Translations under genes and position numbers: made by a program
Shown here: positions 36,523-44,864 of the stretch, piece after piece
Numbering within the stretch: position 1 is the stretch's first letter
How the letters are laid out: the number at the start of each line of letters is the position of its first letter
From: Rhizobium mayense
GTDB lineage: Bacteria > Pseudomonadota > Alphaproteobacteria > Rhizobiales > Rhizobiaceae
NCBI RefSeq assembly: GCF_030272705.1
Contig: NZ_JARFYM010000032.1
Coordinates: 17,468 to 81,467, forward strand
Length of the DNA: 64,000 nucleotides
Direction: 5' to 3'
Notes under the pieces: generated by a model
What the model was told of the DNA's origin: nothing
What the model saw: the letters and a program-made list of their open reading frames with translations, nothing else
Databases searched by the model: none

Positions 36523-38072
36523 GGCTTCCTCTTCTCTACTTCAAGCGAGAACTTTCGCGCCATAAGGTCGGCCGGGCTCACCTGAAGGTTCTTCATCCAC
36601 ATCTCCGATGTCTGCTCTGCGATGTTGATCTGTCCTTCCTTGCCTTTTTTGCCCTTGTCATCGAACTGCACGCTGTCCGGCTTCTCGTTCGGCTCCTGCT
36701 GCTCCTCTTGCTCCTTGTCCTTCTGCTCCTTCAGAAGGCGCTCGGCGATCACGAGGTTAGCCTGTGCGTCGGGCCAGTCCTTTCGTCTCTCAAGTGCTTT
36801 GTTGAATGCGGCGACGGCTTCCTCAAACTTCAACAGGTGGAGAAAGGCGTTCCCTTGATCGTACCAGCTTTCGGCTCTGTCGACGGAGGCGAAGGCGTCG
36901 ACTGCGTCGGCGAACTTTCCGGCCCGGTAAAGAGAGACGCCCCTCCACATCGGATCGGAAAAATGCGACGCCGCATCGGTGAAGTCGCCGCGTTCGAATG
37001 CCAGGCGCCCCTGCTGGTCCGGTGTCAGCCACATGTCCGTGAATTCGGCTGCCGTCACGTCGCCGGGCGAAAGCAACCGAAGCGCCAGAAGCAAGGCTCC
37101 CGTCCGCACGACCCAACCCCTCCTGAAGCTCAGCGCGAGAGCGACCACCACGGGCAGGACGAGCCACCAGCCGATGTCGCGCCACCGATCGCCCTCGGTC
37201 GCCTTCTTCTCGGCGAAGTTCGATCGGATCCGCTGTGACACCCAGCGGATATCGGTGTCGTCGGCTGTCGCTGTCGCCACGTCGGCTCCAGTCAACTTAT
37301 GCAGGTTTTGCAGACCCTCGACATCGAGTTTGGCCAAGACCCTGTTGCCGCCTTCGCTGATGAATCCTTTCTCCGGTGTCTTCACCGGTCCACCCTCGGC
37401 CGTACCGAAGCCGAGTACGACGATGCCGCTTCCGCTGTTTCGCTCGAAGGCTTCGAATGCAGGCCGTTCGACGCCGTCGGTGATGAAGAGGATGGTCCCG
37501 GTCGCGCTTTCCCGGGCGAGCATGTCGTCGGCAAGCCTCAGGGCCTTTGCCGTATCCTTCCCCGGGACCGGCATGATGCGGGTTGCGAGCGCGTCGGTGT
37601 AGGTTTCGATGAGGGAGGCATCCTCGGTCAGCGGCAGGACGAGATGGGCGGTCCCGGCATAGGCGATGATTCCCGTGCGTGCGCCATTTCTGGAGGCGAT
37701 GATATCGTGGATCTTCAGCTTGGCCCGTTCGAGCCGCGAAGGCGTGACGTCGATGGCATCCATCGTGGGGGAAAGGTCCATGGCGATGATCAGCGGAGCT
37801 GTATCTTCGACGAATGGAGGTTGCTCCCGCTCCCAGGTCGGCCCCGCTGCCGCCAAGATGCCGACGGTCAGGATAGCGGCCAGCAGCCATGACGGTCGGA
37901 TACTCGACCCTCCGGTGACATCGACAATCAGCCGGTCGAGCAGGTGAGGGGCAATCATTGTCTTCCACTGATTTCGGACGTCGCCGGACCGGGACGATAA
38001 CCACAGCACTGCGACCGGGAGGACAAGGCCAAGCAGCAGCCAGGGCCGCAGGAAGTGGAAATCCGCGATCAT
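36519..38072 (-). CDS. VWA domain plus TPR protein (BatB-BatC fusion)
   Basis: 517 residues. Two N-terminal membrane helices are followed by a von Willebrand A domain with MIDAS DLSPTMD (DxSxT variant, near residue 105) and FITDGVE. Another helix lies near residue 325 (WWLVLPVVVALALSF). A TPR region at about 375-465 (ERGDFTDAASHFSDPM, LLKFEEAVAAFNKALERR) and a Lys/Glu-rich tail follow. BatB and BatC are separate genes in many species; here they form one protein. The start MIADFHF has AGGAGG upstream and overlaps the batA stop (ATGA). Confidence 0.9.
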   Translation of the reverse strand: MIADFHFLRPWLLLGLVLPVAVLWLSSRSGDVRNQWKTMIAPHLLDRLIVDVTGGSSIRPSWLLAAILTVGILAAAGPTWEREQPPFVEDTAPLIIAMDLSPTMDAIDVTPSRLERAKLKIHDIIASRNGARTGIIAYAGTAHLVLPLTEDASLIETYTDALATRIMPVPGKDTAKALRLADDMLARESATGTILFITDGVERPAFEAFERNSGSGIVVLGFGTAEGGPVKTPEKGFISEGGNRVLAKLDVEGLQNLHKLTGADVATATADDTDIRWVSQRIRSNFAEKKATEGDRWRDIGWWLVLPVVVALALSFRRGWVVRTGALLLALRLLSPGDVTAAEFTDMWLTPDQQGRLAFERGDFTDAASHFSDPMWRGVSLYRAGKFADAVDAFASVDRAESWYDQGNAFLHLLKFEEAVAAFNKALERRKDWPDAQANLVIAERLLKEQKDKEQEEQQEPNEKPDSVQFDDKGKKGKEGQINIAEQTSEMWMKNLQVSPADLMARKFSLEVEKRKP

Positions 38073-39058
38073 GCGGCGGCCCTCCTGCGCATAACCCCGG
38101 TGAGGCCGGATAGGATGTAGTAGGCGGAGAGCAGTCCGATTCCCGCAGCCAGCGGCCAATGGAACAGTTCGATCCGCGGTCGCCACGAGAGGTTCTTTTG
38201 GCTTTCGGGCGTGATCCGGTCGAGGACATTGTAGATTGCAGCGAGGTCGGACTGGTCGGCACCGAAGAAATAACGGCCGCCGGTGTCGCGTGCAATCTTC
38301 TGAAGCGTGGTCGTATCGAGCTTGTCTTCTCCGGCCGCTTCGGGATCGCCGATGCCGACGGTATGTACCACGATACCTTTCGACTTTGCGATGTCCGCCG
38401 CCTTGACCGGCGGCATTTTGCTGGCAGTGTCGTTGCCGTCCGTGAGTACGACCAGCACTTTTTCCGGAACCGTCGTCTTATCGAACATCCTTATCGCAAG
38501 CCCGATTGCGTCGCCCAATGATGTCCGCGGCCCTGCGATTCCCGGCAGAGTGTCGGCAATCATCGTCCGGACGAGCACGTGGTCCATCGTGAACGGCGCG
38601 AGCGGGTAGGGTGCATCGCCGAAGGCGATCAGCCCGATTCGGTCTCCCGATCGTTTGACGACGAAATCGCCGACTACAGTGCGAACTGCGTCAACGCGCG
38701 CCTCGACCGTTCCGTCCGGCGCGTGAAAGTCCTTGGTGTCCATGGACTGCGACAGATCGAGCGCCAGCAAAATGTCCCGCTGCGGCTCGACCTTCTCGAT
38801 GGGCGGCTCTACGAACTGGGGGCGGGCCAGCGCGAGGATGATCAGACACCAGGCAACGCCCTCGCAAATGAACTGGGGCCGCGTCCGCCGCGCGACGACC
38901 GATCCTTCCGTCGGACGCACGCCGGCGGCTTCGGCAACCTGCTCGAAAAAGGGCAGGCGTACGGATGCTGACGTCTGGCGATACGCAGGCAGCAGCCACC
39001 GGACAAGCAGCGGTACCGGAAGAAGGAGCAACAGCCACGGAAGGTCAAGCTGATACAT
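38069..39058 (-). CDS. batA: BatA-like VWA membrane protein
   Basis: 329 residues. It starts at MYQLDLPWLLLLLPVPLL, a membrane helix, followed by a second helix near 60-80. The VWA domain has MIDAS motif LALDLSQSMD (perfect DxSxS), TSLGDAIGLAI and VVLTDGNDT. A C-terminal membrane helix is LAAGIGLLSAYYILSGL. It is thought to bind the MoxR partner and target proteins at the inner-membrane periplasmic side. The longer upstream frame was dropped because it overlaps the DUF4381 gene without homology. It overlaps DUF4381 by 14 nt. Confidence 0.9.
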   Translation of the reverse strand: MYQLDLPWLLLLLPVPLLVRWLLPAYRQTSASVRLPFFEQVAEAAGVRPTEGSVVARRTRPQFICEGVAWCLIILALARPQFVEPPIEKVEPQRDILLALDLSQSMDTKDFHAPDGTVEARVDAVRTVVGDFVVKRSGDRIGLIAFGDAPYPLAPFTMDHVLVRTMIADTLPGIAGPRTSLGDAIGLAIRMFDKTTVPEKVLVVLTDGNDTASKMPPVKAADIAKSKGIVVHTVGIGDPEAAGEDKLDTTTLQKIARDTGGRYFFGADQSDLAAIYNVLDRITPESQKNLSWRPRIELFHWPLAAGIGLLSAYYILSGLTGVMRRRAAA

Positions 39059-39572
39059 AATGACGCTCGATCCATCTGCGAGCGGCCGCGGCAATGTCGT
39101 CGCCGTCGTTCTGCGGCAATCCGTCGGTATCGGAACCGTTGCGGTATTCGGCGTCGTCGAGCAGCCGCGCGAGCTTATGCCCCGCACCGCCCTCTGCGTG
39201 ATCGTCGAGGAACCGTACCCATGCCGCGCCGGACAAGGAGGCGACCTCGTCGCGAGGCCATGCCGCCAGAGCCGTCCTTTTCAGAAGACCGGCAAGTTCC
39301 TGGATCGCGTCCTGACGGGTTTCAGGGTTGCGGATCCTGATCTCGATCCCTTCCAGGATACGCCGCGCCTCCCTCCGGTAGGCATTGGCGCGGTAATGCC
39401 GAAGCCAAAGCAGGAATGCGATCATCAGTCCCGCAAGAAGGATCAGCCCAAGGACCATCCAGCCCCAGGTCTGAGGCGTCCAGGAGACAGGCGTCGGCAT
39501 GGCGATGTCATGCAGCGAGCGCAGCGCTGTTTCCGTCATCGGGTCCGGCCTTGGCGTTTGCGGTTCCATCAT
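39045..39572 (-). CDS. DUF4381 membrane protein
   Basis: 175 residues. A single membrane helix (WGWMVLGLILLAGLMIAFLL, about residues 36-55) is followed by a helical cytoplasmic region with ELAGLLKRTALAAWPRDEVASLSG split near the Trp-Pro, then WVRFLDDHAEGG. This is the DUF4381 pattern found in moxR/bat operons. The first ATG overlaps the DUF58 stop (ATGA); the second ATG three bases later has better spacing to GGAGG. It sits between the DUF58 and batA genes. Confidence 0.88.
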   Translation of the reverse strand: MMEPQTPRPDPMTETALRSLHDIAMPTPVSWTPQTWGWMVLGLILLAGLMIAFLLWLRHYRANAYRREARRILEGIEIRIRNPETRQDAIQELAGLLKRTALAAWPRDEVASLSGAAWVRFLDDHAEGGAGHKLARLLDDAEYRNGSDTDGLPQNDGDDIAAAARRWIERHYVSA

Positions 39573-40519
39573 CGCCTCCGCTGTCGCCAGGCGGATTGTT
39601 CGAGCAGGCGCCGCAATTGAGGAGCGGTCTCCTCGGCCGCCGATACCGGGAGCATGGGAAGGCCGAGTTTGCGCTGCCAGGCCCGAAGCTCGCGTCCGCG
39701 GTTGCGGGCGAACCTGTCGATGGCGCGGCGGACGTCCGACTGCCGCAAGGCGAGCTCCGCCTGCAGGCCGCCGCCGCTGACGACGATATCGCCGGACTTC
39801 GGCAATTCGAGCAGGAAAGGATCGTAGACGAGCAGGCAGATCACGTCGTTGCGCGCGGAGAGCCTCAGCAACAGGTCGCGCGTCTGCGCCGTGTGTCCGT
39901 CGAAGTCGGAAATAACGACCACCAGATGGTCGTGATGAGCAATATTCGCCACCGCGCCGAGAACCACATCGATCTGTCCCGGTGCTGCGGCGGTGCTCGA
40001 GGCTACGTTCAGCTCGCCATTCTGCTTCGCCAATCTGTCGGCGAAGGCGATGACGGCATTGCGGCTGCGATGCGGCTTGACCTCGTCGATGTCGGTATCG
40101 TTGAAGACAAAACCGCCGACGCGGTCACCCGAGCCGAGGATGCGCCATGCGCAGAGCATTGCGGCCTCCGCGGCAGTGACGGATTTCATCGCCCGCCTGC
40201 TGCCGAAGAACATGTTGATCCTCTGGTCGACGACGAGGATGGCGGGGCGTTCCTTCTCTTCACCGTAGACGCGGACCACCGGATTGTTGGTGCGGGCCGT
40301 CACGCGCCAGTCGATCGAGCGGATGTCGTCGCCCGGCAGATAGTCGCGAAGTTCCTCGAAAGTCAGCCCGCGGCCGCGCATCGAGGACTGCATGCGTCCG
40401 GCAAGCTGCTGATGGCTGCGTGCCTTCTGAACAAATGCCAGGTCGCGCGCACGCCCTTCGAGTCTCACCAGACTTTCGGTGGTCACGTAGATGCCGCCCA
40501 TGTCTGCCGGCGTTTTCAT
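39569..40519 (-). CDS. DUF58 domain protein of the moxR operon
   Basis: 316 residues with the DUF58 hallmark YLPGDDIRSIDWRVTARTN near residue 60 and a VWA-like fold after it (AILVVDQRINMFFG, LVVVISDFDGHTAQ). No membrane helix is apparent, so it is likely cytoplasmic. DUF58 proteins are nearly always encoded next to moxR and are thought to work with the AAA+ ATPase. It overlaps the moxR stop by 4 nt (ATGA) and the DUF4381 start by 4 nt. Confidence 0.92.
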   Translation of the reverse strand: MKTPADMGGIYVTTESLVRLEGRARDLAFVQKARSHQQLAGRMQSSMRGRGLTFEELRDYLPGDDIRSIDWRVTARTNNPVVRVYGEEKERPAILVVDQRINMFFGSRRAMKSVTAAEAAMLCAWRILGSGDRVGGFVFNDTDIDEVKPHRSRNAVIAFADRLAKQNGELNVASSTAAAPGQIDVVLGAVANIAHHDHLVVVISDFDGHTAQTRDLLLRLSARNDVICLLVYDPFLLELPKSGDIVVSGGGLQAELALRQSDVRRAIDRFARNRGRELRAWQRKLGLPMLPVSAAEETAPQLRRLLEQSAWRQRRR

Positions 40520-41493
40520 GAGACAGCCACCCGTTCGGCGATCCGGTCGACGACCTGGTCGGCCGAGGTGTTCGAGGCATGCGCCTCGTAGGAAAGGATC
40601 AGGCGATGGCGGAAGACGTCGTTGACGATCGCCTTGACGTCATCGGGCGTCACGTAGTCGCGTCCCTTCAGCCAGGCATGGGCGCGCGATACCTTGTCGA
40701 GACCGATGACGCCGCGCGGGCTGACGCCAACCTGCAGCAGTTTCGCCAGGTCCTTGTCGTAGCGGTCCGGATAGCGGGTGGCGAAGACCAGGGCGACCAT
40801 GTATTTCTCGACCGGATCCGAAACGGTGATCGCTCCGATCTCCTTGCGAGCGTCGAAGACGGCCTGCGAATTGAGCTTTTGCGGGGCGGCGGGCTTGCTG
40901 TCGCGGCGCGCCTCATTCTCTTCGTCGCGGTTCAGCCGCATGATCGACGCTTCCGCCGTCTCGTCGGGATAGCCGACTTGAACGTGCATCAGAAACCGGT
41001 CGAGCTGGGCTTCGGGCAGTGGGTAGGTGCCCTCCTGCTCGATCGGATTCTGCGTCGCCATGACCATGAAGAGGGCTGGAAGCGAATAGCTTTTGCCGCC
41101 GACGGTGACTTGTCGTTCCTCCATCGCTTCAAGCAGCGCCGACTGCACCTTGGCGGGGGCGCGGTTGATCTCGTCGGCGAGGATCAAATTGGCGAAAATC
41201 GGTCCCTGCTGGAATTTGAACTCGCCTTTGCCGCCTTCGCTGAAATAGATCTCCGACCCGGTAATGTCGGCAGGAAGCAGGTCGGGCGTGAACTGGACAC
41301 GCGAAAGCTCGGAATCGAGGTTCTTCGCGAGGCTCTTGATCGCTCTCGTCTTTGCAAGGCCGGGCAGGCCCTCCACGAGCAGATGACCGTTTGCGAGAAG
41401 CCCGAGCAGAAGCCGCTCCACCATCGTCTCCTGGCCGATGATAGACTGGCCGATGCGTTTGCCGAGCTCGAGGATGTCGTCGCGTGCAGTCAT
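40516..41493 (-). CDS. moxR: MoxR-family AAA+ ATPase
   Basis: 325 residues. Walker A is EGLPGLAKTRA (residues 41-51), Walker B ANLILADEINRAPAKVQ with the conserved Asp-Glu, sensor 1 is MVMATQNPIEQEGTYPLPEAQ (split here for length after N-P), and the lid has GVSPRGVIGLDKVSRA. MoxR proteins act as chaperones that insert cofactors or mature proteins with their VWA partners. It is the first gene of the six-gene operon running left to batD. The sulfatase gene ends 67 nt upstream in the same direction, so read-through is possible. Confidence 0.95.
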   Translation of the reverse strand: MTARDDILELGKRIGQSIIGQETMVERLLLGLLANGHLLVEGLPGLAKTRAIKSLAKNLDSELSRVQFTPDLLPADITGSEIYFSEGGKGEFKFQQGPIFANLILADEINRAPAKVQSALLEAMEERQVTVGGKSYSLPALFMVMATQNPIEQEGTYPLPEAQLDRFLMHVQVGYPDETAEASIMRLNRDEENEARRDSKPAAPQKLNSQAVFDARKEIGAITVSDPVEKYMVALVFATRYPDRYDKDLAKLLQVGVSPRGVIGLDKVSRAHAWLKGRDYVTPDDVKAIVNDVFRHRLILSYEAHASNTSADQVVDRIAERVAVS

Positions 41494-41520
41494 GTCGGAT
41501 CCAGTCGTTGCTACCGGAGG

Positions 41521-41548
41521 GAATGGCGCGGTCTGGACCGCGCCATTC
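41521..41548 (-). terminator. 13-bp hairpin between sulfatase and moxR
   Basis: GAATGGCGCGGTC and its exact complement are separated by 2 nt. The stem is strong, but no T-run follows on the minus strand. It may be an attenuator or mRNA-stability element that sets the ratio of sulfatase to moxR operon expression, rather than a full terminator. Confidence 0.55.
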
Positions 41549-41560
41549 GGTTCGTTTGAA

Positions 41561-43204
41561 TTATTGAGCGCTGGGGTTGTGCTCGAGGGACGACATCAGT
41601 GCTTCAATCATTTGGTCAATGCTGAAGCTGGCGGGACGCTGGCTCGGTGGGTAGTCCCGGAAGGTCTGCAGGAAGGGGGCGACGCGCCACACGCCGTATT
41701 GGACGAGATAGGCGTTCTTGGCCGTCCAGTCGTAGTACTGATCGGAAACGACGTCCGCCCGTTCGAAAGGATCCATCCGCAGATTGAAAACCTTCGGCAC
41801 GCGCAGGCATGTGAAGGGATTCGTCCAAACTTCGAAGCCACCGGGCTTGCGTTGCTCGCAGAACACGAGTTTCCAATTGTCGTACCTGTAGGCGACGAGT
41901 TGGCCGTCGTCGTTGAAGTAGTAGAAATCGTGTCGCGCGGACTTTGGCTCCTGCCCGGTTAGGTAGCCAAGCTGGTTGTAGCCATCGAGATGGACCTTGA
42001 ACTGGTTGCCGCCGACCGATGTTCCTTTCAGCAAGCGGTCCTTGACGTCTGAATCGCCGGCGGCGGCAAGCAGCGTCGGAAACCAATCCAGGCCCGACAT
42101 CATCTCGTTCGACACTTCGCCTGCCTTGACATGGCCCGGCCAGCGGATCATCGCCGGCACGCGGAAGGCACCTTCCCAGTTCGTGTCCTTCTCGCTGCGG
42201 AACGGCGTTGTGGCCGCGTCCGGCCACGAGAATTGGTTGGGACCGTTGTCGGTTGTGTAAACGACAATCGTATTGTTGGCGATGTTCAGATCATCAAGCG
42301 CTTTCAGCAGCTTGCCGACATCATTGTCGTGCTCGATCATGCCATCGGCATAGTCGTTGCCCGGCATGCCGCTTTGCCCCTTCATCGAGTCGCGGACATG
42401 CGTGAAGAGATGCATGCGGGTTGTGTTCATCCAGGTGAAGAACGGCTTGCCCTGCTTTACTTGCCGGTCCATGAAATCGATCGCCGCAGCAGTCGTCTCG
42501 TCATCGATCGTCTCCATCCGCTTTGTGTTCAAGGCTCCGGTGTCCTCGATCCTGCCGTCTGCATACGAATGGATGACGCCGCGCGGCGAATTCGTTCTGA
42601 CGAATTCCTGATCGTCCTTCGGGTAATAGGGCCGCTCCGGCTCTTCCTCGGCATTCAGGTGGTAAAGATTTCCGAAGAACTCGTCGAAGCCGTGCTTGGT
42701 CGGCAGGAATTCGTCGCGGTCACCTAGGTGGTTCTTCCCGAATTGGCCGGTGGCATAGCCGAGGGGCTTGAGCGCCTGGGCAACGGTGATGTCACGCGGC
42801 TGCAGACCGACGGTCGCACCGGGGATGCCGACCTTGCAGAGCCCGGTGCGTAGGCAGACCTGACCGGTGATGAAGGTCGAGCGACCCGCCGTACAACTAT
42901 TCTCGGCATAATAGTCGGTGAAGAGCATGCCCTCATGGGCGATACGGTCGATGTTGGGCGTCTTGTAGCCCATCAGGCCTAAGGAGTAGGCGCTGATATT
43001 GCTCTGGCCGATATCGTCGCCAAAGATGACCAGGATATTTGGTCTTGCGCTATCTGTACTGGGCGCAGGAGAACTGGGCGCTGAAGATGCAGGGGCCGCT
43101 GTGCCTTGGGCCCATGCACTCGACATGAACGGCGCTGAAATCAGCGTCAAGGCGGCGACAGTCGTCGCCCAAAGAAGTCGGCGGGAGAGCTGCGTGTCCA
43201 TCAT
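41561..43204 (-). CDS. Exported arylsulfatase-type sulfatase
   Basis: 547 residues with a signal peptide of about 32 residues (ending SSAWAQ) and a Ser/Ala/Pro linker. The sulfatase core begins RPNILVIFGDDIGQSN, where Asp63/Asp64 are metal ligands. The formylglycine site is NSCTAGRSTFITGQ (Cys104): the CxPxR motif reads C-T-A-G-R, as in a known subset of sulfatases. FGKNHLGD and TTDNGPNQFSWPDA supply further metal and sulfate contacts. It hydrolyses a sulfate or phosphonate ester in the periplasm. It requires a formylglycine enzyme, encoded 6.4 kb away in the same locus. Confidence 0.93.
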   Translation of the reverse strand: MMDTQLSRRLLWATTVAALTLISAPFMSSAWAQGTAAPASSAPSSPAPSTDSARPNILVIFGDDIGQSNISAYSLGLMGYKTPNIDRIAHEGMLFTDYYAENSCTAGRSTFITGQVCLRTGLCKVGIPGATVGLQPRDITVAQALKPLGYATGQFGKNHLGDRDEFLPTKHGFDEFFGNLYHLNAEEEPERPYYPKDDQEFVRTNSPRGVIHSYADGRIEDTGALNTKRMETIDDETTAAAIDFMDRQVKQGKPFFTWMNTTRMHLFTHVRDSMKGQSGMPGNDYADGMIEHDNDVGKLLKALDDLNIANNTIVVYTTDNGPNQFSWPDAATTPFRSEKDTNWEGAFRVPAMIRWPGHVKAGEVSNEMMSGLDWFPTLLAAAGDSDVKDRLLKGTSVGGNQFKVHLDGYNQLGYLTGQEPKSARHDFYYFNDDGQLVAYRYDNWKLVFCEQRKPGGFEVWTNPFTCLRVPKVFNLRMDPFERADVVSDQYYDWTAKNAYLVQYGVWRVAPFLQTFRDYPPSQRPASFSIDQMIEALMSSLEHNPSAQ

Positions 43205-43329
43205 CGGCCCTCCCTACGCTGGTCGTTCAACATTTCGCTCTCCTTGTGATAGGGCAGGGGTCTGGCCGCCGCCGGAACTGGATCGTTGTCATCGACCAGG
43301 AGAGACTTCTATTTTTGGTGTCTGCGCGG

Positions 43330-43346
43330 AAGTACGTTACTGTAAA
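43330..43346 (-). promoter_or_regulatory. 17-bp element, copy e (sulfatase/moxR operon)
   Basis: Minus strand is exactly TTTACAGTAACGTACTT, pointing toward the sulfatase. The gap to its ATG is 125 nt, twice that of the other copies, so the leader may be longer. An AT-rich stretch (AAAATAGAAG) follows at -10-like distance. Confidence 0.85.
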
Positions 43347-43385
43347 CGCGGGGTTGCGCGATGCATCGGATGCGTAAATCCGTAC

Positions 43386-44618
43386 TCACTGGGTCAGGGG
43401 TTTCGAGTCCGGAGCTACGCGCAGCGTCTCATCCACATCTGTAGCAGTTTGCCGACCTGACGGCCGCTCTTTCGGACGCGACGGCTGTTCGACGATCGTC
43501 AACGGTGCGGCGACGGCCGTGCCAGCGACGGCGCCTACCGTCTTTACGGTGCCGCCGACAACCGCGGCGACACCTTCTCCGACCGAGACGTTGGAATCGG
43601 TCAGCGGCTGCCCCGTTATGATCCGCTGGCCGATGAGCTGGACGATCTCAGGGCTTTCGGCGAACTTGCCGTGGTTTGTGCTGTCGCCGGTCTTGACCTT
43701 GGTGAGGTCGATGGCGGTGATGCCCGCTTTCTCCAGGCGGGAGCGGTAGGGCTCTTCGGCCGGATTGATCCCGCCCAGGCGTCCGACGTCGCCCGAGATG
43801 AATCTCGACGCCGCAAGCGCACGGTCATCCTGCGAAACGAAGAGCGTGAACTTCGGCCTCGGCTCGCCCATCTCAACGAATTGTTTGGCGAAGACCTCGA
43901 TATCGATATCAGGCGAGGCGAGGATGACATTGTGAATCTTCGGGTCCACGTGTCCATCGCGAATGCCCATTTGCCTAAGTGATTCCATGGCGAGCCAGGT
44001 GCCCATCGAATGCGCGAGGATCGTGATGTCCTTGACGTCGGGGTCTTGGGCCAAGACGCGCAGCGTTTGCTCGAGAGCCGTGCGGGAATAATTCGTGCTC
44101 TCCTTGTCGTACACGTAGGCGGTAAGCCGGGCACGCGACGGCCAAGTGAAGAGGATCGGCGTAGCATGCATGTTGCTGTCATGAACGATCTGGGCGAAGC
44201 GGAAGACCGAATCCTCATAGGTGTTGTTGTAACCATGGATAAAGACGATCGCGTGCCCACCTTCGGTATGTTGGTGGAACCACGCCCGGCCCTCGGGAAC
44301 CGTGGCGATTTCTTTGACGTGGGTGACAGCGAAGTCGGTGGCGGGATTAGGAGGAAGCTTCTTCGGCCACTGCACCGTTCCGGCCGGGCGCTTCGGCGGA
44401 ATGGAGATCGCGATGTCCGTCAGATGCGGCTTGGGACTGCGCTCACCGTTGAACAGCGTTGCGGCATCGCCGGAGGGCTGGCGGGTCGTCGCCACGAGCA
44501 TGTCGACTTGCGCGGTTTTGGGTGTCGCCGCCGTTAGCGTCACTGGCGTCATGACGCCAGTCGGATGGCCGCAGCCGGATAGCAGCAGCAGAATTGCAAG
44601 AACAAATGTCTTCCGCAT
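43386..44618 (-). CDS. DUF900-type alpha/beta hydrolase lipoprotein
   Basis: 410 residues. A lipoprotein signal with lipobox LLLLSGC puts the mature N-terminus at Cys16. The DUF900 esterase-like core: VDMLVATTRQPSG, AIVFIHGYNNTYEDSVFRFAQ (split here for length by Y-E), ILFTWPSRARL, and nucleophile Ser in ILAHSMGTWLAMES. NVILASPDIDIEVF follows. It is anchored to the envelope, on the periplasmic face. The C-terminal 70 residues are Val/Ala/Pro-rich and variable. An element copy lies 52 nt upstream of the ATG. Confidence 0.9.
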   Translation of the reverse strand: MRKTFVLAILLLLSGCGHPTGVMTPVTLTAATPKTAQVDMLVATTRQPSGDAATLFNGERSPKPHLTDIAISIPPKRPAGTVQWPKKLPPNPATDFAVTHVKEIATVPEGRAWFHQHTEGGHAIVFIHGYNNTYEDSVFRFAQIVHDSNMHATPILFTWPSRARLTAYVYDKESTNYSRTALEQTLRVLAQDPDVKDITILAHSMGTWLAMESLRQMGIRDGHVDPKIHNVILASPDIDIEVFAKQFVEMGEPRPKFTLFVSQDDRALAASRFISGDVGRLGGINPAEEPYRSRLEKAGITAIDLTKVKTGDSTNHGKFAESPEIVQLIGQRIITGQPLTDSNVSVGEGVAAVVGGTVKTVGAVAGTAVAAPLTIVEQPSRPKERPSGRQTATDVDETLRVAPDSKPLTQ

Positions 44619-44670
44619 CGGGGCTCCGTCGATCGTTCCGAATCACCATAAGCAGCATGGGCGTGTGGTT

Positions 44671-44687
44671 AAGTACTTTACGGTAAA
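44671..44687 (-). promoter_or_regulatory. 17-bp element, copy f (DUF900 lipoprotein)
   Basis: Minus strand reads TTTACCGTAAAGTACTT, 15 of 17 matching the consensus. It is oriented toward the lipoprotein gene, 52 nt from its ATG. It is back-to-back with copy g in the same divergent region, as copies a and b are. Confidence 0.8.
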
Positions 44688-44788
44688 TTACGCTGGTGAG
44701 GAGCTTCGGTATTGGCTTGGTGTCAGCGCTTCCAATGCTCGTTAAGCGTGCTCATCATGCGTGTCGCAACTAAAAGCGTTTACGCGCA

Positions 44789-44805
44789 TTTACAGTAACG
44801 TACTT
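44789..44805 (+). promoter_or_regulatory. 17-bp element, copy g (DUF1254 gene)
   Basis: Exactly TTTACAGTAACGTACTT, pointing toward the DUF1254 gene and 59 nt before its GTG start. Confidence 0.88.
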
Positions 44806-44864
44806 ATGTGTCCCGCAGCGTTGGGCAATCCTGTCGCTTGGTGTGAGATCGGCGGGAGGTTAGC

